Source of the DNA: Desulfobacterales bacterium
GTDB taxonomy: Bacteria > Desulfobacterota > Desulfobacteria > Desulfobacterales > JAAELO01
Reading direction: 5' to 3'
Assembly (NCBI GenBank): GCA_024226555.1
Contig: JAAELO010000700.1
Location: 1-52,295, forward strand
DNA: 52,295 nucleotides
Position 1 is the stretch's first letter; each line of letters opens with the position of its first letter. Below, piece by piece: positions 44,703 to 52,295 of the stretch. The position numbers and the translations under genes are program-made. The notes beneath the pieces were generated by a model that searched no databases, had not been told where the DNA came from, and was given only the letters and a program-made list of their open reading frames with translations.

Positions 44703-45323
44703 CTATCTACTGAATTTTATGGAATTTAAAATTTTTAGCAATTCTTGTTTCTCGTCATAATCACTATAAGTTATAACAACACATATACAATAATCATCTT
44801 TTACTATTGCATAATACTTCTGTTTAACATCAACATCGTTATATATAACATTTGTATCCATTATGAAAAAATCCTGATTATTTATAGCAGTTTTTTTAAA
44901 GTTACTGCCTATGTAATCATATTTAAATTCAGCTTGTTTCATAGCTAAGCGAGCTTGGTAAAGAAAGTCTTTTCCAGTTTTTATTTTAGGTTGTTTTTTT
45001 CTAACCACAACAAGAATGGTCGGGTTAAAAGAAGTTCGTGAATTATATTTATAAACAGTCAATAAATTGCTATCATTTGCATCAATCGCTGCTTGCATAT
45101 TTTTATCTTTAGCAACAACAAGCTTTTTTCCTATTTCATATAAAAGTTTATTTTGTTTTATTGTCTGAGCAAACCAGCCTTGAGGTAAAGTTATATCAAA
45201 TCCAAGGAAAGTGTTTATATATTTATCGTTCTCTACTCTTCCAGAATCAAATTGGTTACTTTTATGGTTACTACAACCTGTTGAAACTAATAAAAATAAA
45301 GTAATTACTAAAAAATTTTTCAT
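44703..45323 (-). CDS. Lipoprotein with PsbP/DcrB-like domain, unknown function
   Basis: A 206-residue lipoprotein. The signal peptide and lipobox are KNFLVITLFLLVSTGC, so Cys17 would be lipidated. The mature part resembles the PsbP/DcrB fold: FLGFDITLPQGWFAQT, a TILVVVRKKQPK strand, a helix with FLYQARLAMKQAE, and paired strands YYAIVKDDYCICVVITYS before a final ELLKILNSIKF helix. The family call is from these patterns only. It is next to the gene-poor stretch and flanked by a gap of about 370 bases. Confidence 0.75.
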   Translation of the reverse strand: MKNFLVITLFLLVSTGCSNHKSNQFDSGRVENDKYINTFLGFDITLPQGWFAQTIKQNKLLYEIGKKLVVAKDKNMQAAIDANDSNLLTVYKYNSRTSFNPTILVVVRKKQPKIKTGKDFLYQARLAMKQAEFKYDYIGSNFKKTAINNQDFFIMDTNVIYNDVDVKQKYYAIVKDDYCICVVITYSDYDEKQELLKILNSIKFSR

Positions 45324-45511
45324 TATGAGTTTCCTAAAATATGTTAATTAAATATTGGGGAACTTATCATAGTATTATCCATTTTGAAATCTTTTATATA
45401 TAAAAAACAATATATTAGGTGTTGTTTATTAATTTAAGAGAATGGTTTGGTTGGTTCTAAAAATCTTTATAAATATCTGGTAATTTGGGATGATATTGGC
45501 TAAGTAAAAAG

Positions 45512-45606
45512 CTTTATATGCAAGGCATTAACGTTCGATCAGGCGTGAGACGTACGTTTTGTGTACTTCGAACGTCTGATCGGTTGTTATAACGTAGCAT
45601 ATAAAG
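45512..45606. repeat. Family 2 palindromic intergenic element, copy C
   Basis: A 95-bp element bounded by CTTTATATGC (45512-45521) and GCATATAAAG (45597-45606). The interior is CAAGGCATTAACGTTCG, GTGAGACGTACGTTTTGTGT and TCTGATCGGTTGTTAT. This is the cleanest copy and lies downstream of the zinc-ribbon gene. The rest of the 45324-45697 gap is AT-rich with no gene seen. Confidence 0.65.
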
Positions 45607-45712
45607 AAATTTTACAACGCCAATTATTTCAGGTCTTTCTTCGAACGTCTGACCGGTTGTTACAACACAGCATATAAAGAAATTTTACGACGCCATATTA
45701 TTTCAAGTCTTT
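45567..45712. repeat. 73-bp tandem duplication overlapping the end of the zinc-ribbon gene
   Basis: Bases 45567-45639 and 45640-45712 are near-identical copies, each starting TTCGAACGTCTGA and ending near the ATTATTTCA(A/G)GTCTTT stretch. Copy two includes the last five codons and stop of the zinc-ribbon gene. Copy one therefore carries a duplicate of the gene tail together with the right half of family 2 copy C. Confidence 0.85.
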
Positions 45713-46366
45713 GTTGCAGTGCTTGCAAAGGTTGGCCCTTTTCTTGACTATTTCTGCGCAATGTGGGCATTCCATAGTAAAACATCTTTTATGAATCTTA
45801 CTAATCGCCTGATCAACTGCTTCTGCAACTTTTGGTGCATACTTGTGGTATCTTAAAGGCTCAATAGCTTCTGTATCTGATACATCTCCAAGCATCTCTG
45901 CTGCTTTTAAGCGAACCTTTGGTGGTTCTACAGGATCAAGAAGCATGTTCAGCATTTGAACAGTATCTTTATTAACAAAGCAATCTGCTAAAATAGAGAA
46001 GCCTCTCTTTGTTGATTCTTTTAAAGCTTCTCTTTCAGCCATTACACCATCATCAATAACCTGACCTGTACCACCCATATGACTAAAAACGGGAAGAAGT
46101 TCAAACTGCTCTGTTCCAGGGTAACACATATTTCTATATGAAGAAGTCTGACCCATCTGCTCTAACATGGTCTCCCAACCTTCTTTGTAAACATGGCACT
46201 CATCATTAAAACATACAAACAAATAAGGAGTTCCCCAACCAAGTCCATCTCCTACAGCTAAATCCGGAACTTCCCAAAGACTCATCTCTTCATTACAATC
46301 CTTACACTTTGGTTTTTCCTGCGATAGAATTCGATCCAGTACGTCTGCTTTAGTCTCAATACTCAT
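45698..46366 (-). CDS. Zinc-ribbon protein with HEAT-like segment, unknown function
   Basis: A 222-residue cytoplasmic protein. An N-terminal zinc-binding part has KCKDCNEEM and CFNDEC, with GLGWGTPYLFVCF between. Conserved aromatic and glycine stretches follow (CYPGTEQFELLPVFSHMGGTG). A helical HEAT-like region (PKVRLKAAEMLGDVSDTEAIEPL) leads to a C-terminal ribbon CPHC-x9-CKHC. The pattern fits a conserved uncharacterised family of sulfate-reducing Desulfobacterota as I recall it. No enzyme motif is seen. A good promoter lies upstream. Confidence 0.8.
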   Translation of the reverse strand: MSIETKADVLDRILSQEKPKCKDCNEEMSLWEVPDLAVGDGLGWGTPYLFVCFNDECHVYKEGWETMLEQMGQTSSYRNMCYPGTEQFELLPVFSHMGGTGQVIDDGVMAEREALKESTKRGFSILADCFVNKDTVQMLNMLLDPVEPPKVRLKAAEMLGDVSDTEAIEPLRYHKYAPKVAEAVDQAISKIHKRCFTMECPHCAEIVKKRANLCKHCNKDLK

Positions 46367-46449
46367 TACATTTCTCCGTATTGTTATTAAAAAAATCCTT
46401 TTTCAGATTTATTTGCGATTATTTAAATTTACTTAAAATTGTACCTTAT

Positions 46450-46477
46450 ATATTAAGAATCAGCATCTATTTGTCAA
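46450..46477 (-). promoter_or_regulatory. Candidate promoter of the zinc-ribbon gene
   Basis: On the minus strand TTGACA (46472-46477), a 16-base spacer and TAATAT (46450-46455). It lies about 85 bases before the start codon. It shares the 46367-46741 gap with the cheA promoter; nothing else is seen there. Confidence 0.45.
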
Positions 46478-46560
46478 TGTTACAAAATTCAATAAATAAC
46501 CAATTTTATTAAAAAATTAAACGTTTACATTGTGCGGTTAAAATAAAACAGGTTGATTCT

Positions 46561-46590
46561 TTGACAAAAACATATTTTATAGTGTAGTAT
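46561..46590 (+). promoter_or_regulatory. Candidate promoter of the cheA operon
   Basis: A perfect TTGACA (46561-46566), an 18-base spacer and TAGTAT (46585-46590). The leader to cheA would be about 145 bases. Confidence 0.45.
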
Positions 46591-46741
46591 ATCTCAATAA
46601 ACAAGATTTCTTAGCCCTCATAAAAAATTAATTTTAAAGAAACAGATTAAATCAAACAATTTTTATAAGTAAACGCTGATAATTACGGTTTTTTGTGTTC
46701 TACCCATATTCTTAAATTATTGGAACTTCATAACCACTGCT

Positions 46742-48880
46742 ATGGAAAATTCAGCTACTAAAATAAAAGAAATTATTAACAGCGTATCAGAGAGCGCGGC
46801 CTCCCTTGACCCTACAGATATACCCACTCTTGGGATGATGATGAATGAATTAAACAATGTTATAGAGATCTCAGACAAAGAGGATAATCTATCTCTTCCG
46901 AGTAAAGTTTCTAAGGCGATCAATGGATACATTGAAAAGCTAATTCTTGACGAAACAGACGATGAAAAACCACTTTTGGATGGTATTTCATCTCTAAAGG
47001 GGCATATAGATGCAATTGTTGACGGTGGTGATCAGAGTTTTGATGAGACTGTTTTAAACAATTTGCTGGGGGAAAAGGCGAAAGAGAAAGAAACGGTTGT
47101 CGAAGATTCCGGGATTAGCGATGATGATATAGAGATTCTTAATGATTTTATTATTGAAGCAAACGAAAGCCTTGAATCTATAGAGCTGGATCTTATAAAC
47201 CTTGAGCAAAATCCTGATGATACTGAAATTTTAAACTCAATATTCAGACCATTCCATACTATTAAGGGAGTCTCTGGCTTTCTTAACCTTTCAAAAATAA
47301 ACAGCCTGTCGCACTCAACAGAAAACTTATTAGATAGTGCAAGGCTTGGAAAATTAGTTATTGATCAGGACATTACAGATATAATACTGGAATCTGTAGA
47401 TACCTTAAAGATTCTTCTTGATAGAGTCTCCGATGGGATCGCAAAAAAATCCATTGATGATGAAGATATCAATGTGGATAATTTGATTTCTCTAATAGCA
47501 AAATCTGAAAAAAAAGCTGTTATGTCTGAGGATACCCCTCTGGGCGAAATAATGGTTGAAAATGGGAGTCTTAGCGAGGAAGATCTTGTAAAAGGTCTTG
47601 AACTCCAAAAGAGTTCTGATGATAAAAGGCTCGGTGAAATTTTAATAGAGAGCAAAGCTGTTAAATCAAAAGAAGTTATTTCAGCTATAAGAGACCAGAA
47701 AAAACTTAAAAAAACTATCGGGTCTCAGGTTAAAGTAGATACAAGTAAACTTGATAATCTTGTTGATCTCACAGGTGAGCTTGTTATCGCTCAATCAATT
47801 CTTAAACAAAATGCTCTTTCCGAAGAACAGGATAAACAAGGTACATCCCAATCATTAAGCCAACTTGGTCAGATTGTGTCAAGTATTCAAAAGATAGCCA
47901 TGAGTATGAGAATGGTTCCTGTAAATAATACATTTCAAAAAATGGTTCGATTAATAAGGGATTTAGCCAACAACTCAGGTAAAAAAGTCGCATTAAAAAT
48001 GTCAGGTGAAGAAACAGAGATTGATCGAAATGTTGTAGAGGTTCTTTATGAACCAATGGTTCATATGATTAGAAACTCAGTTGATCATGGTATTGAATCT
48101 CCTTCTGAAAGACAGGCAAAAGGAAAACCTGAAAATGGGACTATCAACTTAAAAGCTTCCCATAGAGGTGGCAATATAATCATCAATATAGAGGATGATG
48201 GTAAGGGGTTAAGCAAAGAGAAAATATATAATAAAGCTGTAAAAACAGGAGTAATACCCGAAAATGCAAAACTGACAGATTCTGAAACCTTTGAGCTTAT
48301 AATGAAACCTGGTTTCTCAACTGCTGATAAGATTACAGATATTTCAGGCCGTGGTGTTGGAATGGATGTGGTTAAAAAAGCTATTGAAAACTTAAGGGGA
48401 AAGATTGACATAGCTAGTAAAGAAAATGAAGGTTCTGTGTTTACTATAACTCTTCCATTAACCCTTGCTATTATTGAGGGAATGCTGGTTAGAGTATCCG
48501 GTGACAGATTTATAATTCCAACCCTTGCGATTCTGGAAACTTTTAAATTAGAGAAAAAAGATTTTTACACTGTTGAGGGTAAGGGGGAGATGATAATGTT
48601 TAGAAACTCACTTGTTCCCCTTATCAGAATTGACTCCATGTTTTGCAGTGTTAAAGAACCAGTCACTCCATGGGATGGAATAATCGTAGTAACTGAAAAC
48701 AAAGAGCAGCAAAGAGCCCTTTTAATTAATGAACTTTTAGGTAAAGAAGAATTTGTTATAAAAAGTCTTGGCGAAACCTTGCAGGATATAAAAGGATTCG
48801 CTGGTGGTACAATTTTAAGTGATGGTCAAATTGGTTTAATTTTTGACATATCTGAACTATTCGAAATAGCATTAGCTTAA
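46742..48880 (+). CDS. cheA: Chemotaxis histidine kinase CheA with extra N-terminal and MshEN-like regions
   Basis: A 712-residue CheA. An unfamiliar acidic N-terminal segment (1-125) precedes the Hpt domain with the phosphorylated histidine H172 in FHTIKGVSGF. Between Hpt and the dimerisation domain is a segment of about 60 residues (about 265-325, LGEIMVENGSLSEEDLVKGL and LGEILIESKAVKSKEV) with two repeats like the GspE/MshE N-terminal domain, a known c-di-GMP-binding fold. The dimerisation (LTGELVIAQ), ATPase (EPMVHMIRNSVDHGIE, GRGVGMDVV) and CheW-like domains follow. It leads the cheA-cheD-HDOD-cheY-cheX-cheB operon. Confidence 0.92.
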   Translation: MENSATKIKEIINSVSESAASLDPTDIPTLGMMMNELNNVIEISDKEDNLSLPSKVSKAINGYIEKLILDETDDEKPLLDGISSLKGHIDAIVDGGDQSFDETVLNNLLGEKAKEKETVVEDSGISDDDIEILNDFIIEANESLESIELDLINLEQNPDDTEILNSIFRPFHTIKGVSGFLNLSKINSLSHSTENLLDSARLGKLVIDQDITDIILESVDTLKILLDRVSDGIAKKSIDDEDINVDNLISLIAKSEKKAVMSEDTPLGEIMVENGSLSEEDLVKGLELQKSSDDKRLGEILIESKAVKSKEVISAIRDQKKLKKTIGSQVKVDTSKLDNLVDLTGELVIAQSILKQNALSEEQDKQGTSQSLSQLGQIVSSIQKIAMSMRMVPVNNTFQKMVRLIRDLANNSGKKVALKMSGEETEIDRNVVEVLYEPMVHMIRNSVDHGIESPSERQAKGKPENGTINLKASHRGGNIIINIEDDGKGLSKEKIYNKAVKTGVIPENAKLTDSETFELIMKPGFSTADKITDISGRGVGMDVVKKAIENLRGKIDIASKENEGSVFTITLPLTLAIIEGMLVRVSGDRFIIPTLAILETFKLEKKDFYTVEGKGEMIMFRNSLVPLIRIDSMFCSVKEPVTPWDGIIVVTENKEQQRALLINELLGKEEFVIKSLGETLQDIKGFAGGTILSDGQIGLIFDISELFEIALA

Positions 48881-48978
48881 CAGGCTTACATTTCTTTTTA
48901 GAACTTGTCGCAGATTTTATTGGCAATAAAAAATAATCAATGATCTTCATTAGATCCATTCTTTGTAAGGAGTTTTTC

Positions 48979-49458
48979 GTGAAAGTAATTATCGGAGTCT
49001 CAGATATGAAAGTCAGTGATAATCCGGATGAAACCCTGATAACATACTCCCTTGGATCATGTATTGGGGTTATAGTTTATGATCCTGAAGCAAAAGCTGG
49101 TGGAATGTTACATTATATGCTTCCAGATTCAACTATAGATAAAGTAAAAGCTGAGAAAAATCCATTTATGTTCGCAGATACAGGAATCCCAAACCTTTTC
49201 AAGTCAACATATAAATTAGGAGCCAAGAAAAACAGGATGAGGGTTGTTATTGCAGGTGGCTCTCAAATTCTGGATCAAAAAGGTTTTTTCAATATTGGAA
49301 AAAGAAATCATACGTCATTAAGAAAAATGTTCTTTAAAAATAATGTAATAACAGACTACGAAGACATTGGTGGAAACGTTAACAGAACCATTCGTCTTGA
49401 TATAGCAACTGGTGATGTTTACATAAAAACATCAGGTAAGGGGGAAGCAAAAGTATGA
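48979..49458 (+). CDS. cheD: Chemoreceptor glutamine deamidase CheD
   Basis: A 159-residue enzyme that deamidates receptor glutamines. The start is a GTG at 48979, set by AAGGAG 6 bases upstream; an ATG at 48940 would add 13 residues without a good site. The catalytic cysteine is in YSLGSCIGVIVYD and the histidine in GGMLHYMLPDS. RVVIAGGSQIL follows. It overlaps the next gene by four bases. Confidence 0.93.
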   Translation: MKVIIGVSDMKVSDNPDETLITYSLGSCIGVIVYDPEAKAGGMLHYMLPDSTIDKVKAEKNPFMFADTGIPNLFKSTYKLGAKKNRMRVVIAGGSQILDQKGFFNIGKRNHTSLRKMFFKNNVITDYEDIGGNVNRTIRLDIATGDVYIKTSGKGEAKV

Positions 49459-50300
49459 GTATTTATGAAAAAATACTTAATGAGATAGATAACCTGAAGC
49501 CTATACCAGCTATTGTTAACCAGATTCTTGAAATAATAGAAGAGGATAACTTCAATATGGAGGATTTAAGTGAAGTTATCCAGTTTGATCCACTTATTAC
49601 TGGAAAACTCCTTAAGGTCTGTAACTCTGCATATTACAGTTTAAACAGGACGGTAGAGTCTGTTCAGGACGCTATTTCTGTTCTTGGTTTGGATGAAATT
49701 ATAAATATAGTTCTATTAAAATCCGGGGCTGCAAACCTACAGAAAAATCAGGCCGGATACGATCTAAATGAAGGTGAACTTTGGAAGCATGCAGTATCAT
49801 CTGCAATTATCGCAAAAAATCTGGCAGATAAAAAAGAGATAGATAATAAGCAGATGATTTTTACAGCTGCCCTTCTCAAGGATATTGGGAAAATTATTTT
49901 AAATCAGTTTGTGGGAGAATCTTTTACAAAAATAATGTATCTGGTTGATAATAAAGGGTTCTCTTTTATGGAGGCTGAGAAAAAAATAATTGGTGTCAAT
50001 CATGCTGAACTTGGAGAAAAAGTTGCAAAAATATGGGGTTTTAGCAGTAAAATGATCGAAGTAATAGGTAATCATCATCTTTCAAAACCCTCAAAAGAGG
50101 CAGAGATTGAAACATATATTGTATATATAGCTGATAATATTTGTATGATGATGGGGATCGGCATAGGTGCTGATGGCCTTGCATATAGATTTCACGAAAA
50201 AGCACTAAAAGCATTGGATATTTCTTCAATAGAGCTTCAGGGAATAATCGCTGACTTTGGAGAAAATTACCAACAGGTGGAAAACCTTTTAAAGATTTAG
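49455..50300 (+). CDS. HDOD domain protein
   Basis: A 281-residue HDOD protein: LKPIPAIVNQILEIIEEDN, VIQFDPLITGKLLKVCNSAYY, VQDAISVLGLDEI, and the later LKDIGKIIL and VNHAELGEKVAKIWGF. HDOD domains are related to HD hydrolases but usually lack full metal sites; here the HD dyad is replaced by KD in ALLKDIG. Such proteins link to signalling and chemotaxis. No output domain follows. It overlaps cheD by four bases and cheY starts 9 bases after. Confidence 0.88.
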   Translation: MSIYEKILNEIDNLKPIPAIVNQILEIIEEDNFNMEDLSEVIQFDPLITGKLLKVCNSAYYSLNRTVESVQDAISVLGLDEIINIVLLKSGAANLQKNQAGYDLNEGELWKHAVSSAIIAKNLADKKEIDNKQMIFTAALLKDIGKIILNQFVGESFTKIMYLVDNKGFSFMEAEKKIIGVNHAELGEKVAKIWGFSSKMIEVIGNHHLSKPSKEAEIETYIVYIADNICMMMGIGIGADGLAYRFHEKALKALDISSIELQGIIADFGENYQQVENLLKI

Positions 50301-50691
50301 TGAGGAAACATGAGTTATAATATTTTAATTGTTGATGATTCTTTTCCCATGAGATCCGTTATAATAAAAACAATTAAAGCCTCTGGATTTGGATCATCCA
50401 CATATTTCCAGGCAGGTAACGGAATTGAAGCTCTCAAAGTTCTAAAAGAAGAGTGGCTTGATATCGTCATTACAGACTATAATATGCCTGAAATGGATGG
50501 AATTGAGCTTATAAAACAGATGAAAAAGGATGACGTATTTAGCAAAATCCCTGTCCTTTTTATCACCACAGAAGGCAATATTTTTAAAATTGAAGAGTTC
50601 AAGAAAAGCGGTGCGACCGGATACATTAAAAAACCATTTACTCCTGAAGAGATAAAACAAAAATTAACAGAAATACTGGGAGAACCAACAT

Positions 50692-52179
<1,488 letters not shown>

Positions 52180-52181
<2 letters not shown>

Positions 52182-52295
52182 GGGAACCTCTAATAACTCC
52201 TCTTTTGCAAAATACATATAGCTGTTTGTAAAAAACCAAAACAACTGAATTATTTCTAAAAAAAACTGTAATAAAATCGGTTCGTTATTTTCAGA
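52180..52295 (+). mobile_element. MITE-like family 1 element, copy 6, cut by window end
   Basis: Begins AAGGGAACCTCTAATAACTCC and reaches the core AAACTGTAATAAAATCGGTTC and CGTTATTTT before the window ends. It overlaps the last two bases of cheB. Confidence 0.75.

Overview
The window is AT-rich chromosomal DNA, by eye about two thirds A+T, almost fully coding and with short intergenic gaps. The best clue to the organism is a complete dsrMKJOP operon (30473-36164) preceded by an RsbRD-N-domain gene. This arrangement is typical of sulfate-reducing Desulfobacterota, probably Desulfobacterales-like. BamD, RlpA, EnvC, heptose phosphatase and MltF-type proteins show a Gram-negative envelope. The triheme DsrJ and the menaquinone/ubiquinone methyltransferase fit anaerobic quinone-linked respiration. 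No phage, plasmid or CRISPR array is visible.

Layout, left to right. 1-5977: the end of bamD, rpmB, and a minus-strand operon ispG-proS-rel. 6275-9161: an MltF-like transglycosylase, a small secreted protein and a divergent polysaccharide deacetylase that appears to use an ATA start. 9281-13544: minus-strand ftsE-ftsX-envC-ctpA, a septal peptidoglycan-remodelling operon. 13797-19759: pyrE, queD, dnaJ, menG/ubiE, nadB and an SH3 membrane protein. 19928-25601: a previously untracked 50-residue small protein, recD2, gmhB, rlpA and a methyl-accepting chemotaxis protein. 25947-30184: an enoate-reductase-type flavoprotein, a gamma carbonic anhydrase and an M18 aminopeptidase. 30473-36164: RsbRD-N protein plus dsrMKJOP. 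36480-43143: rplU-rpmA-obgE-proB-proA-nadD-rsfS-gpmI, an overlapping growth and ribosome operon. 43144-44702: a 1.56-kb stretch with no convincing gene. 44703-46366: a lipoprotein and a zinc-ribbon/HEAT-like protein. 46742-52181: cheA-cheD-HDOD-cheY-cheX-cheB.

Two families of non-coding intergenic repeats stand out. Family 1 is a MITE-like element of about 130-180 bp with inverted ends related to AAGGGAATCTCTAATAA. It has six copies, one cut by the window end. Family 2 is a palindromic element of about 90-130 bp with a central region like GGCGTGAGACGTACG. It has four copies, and next to one of them a 73-bp unit that includes the 3' end of a gene has been tandemly duplicated. These repeats, the ATA-start gene, the hidden small ORF and the unannotated 1.5-kb island are the least explained parts of the window. 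The protein-coding content is otherwise mostly recognisable core metabolism. I found no clear new multi-gene defence or biosynthetic system.
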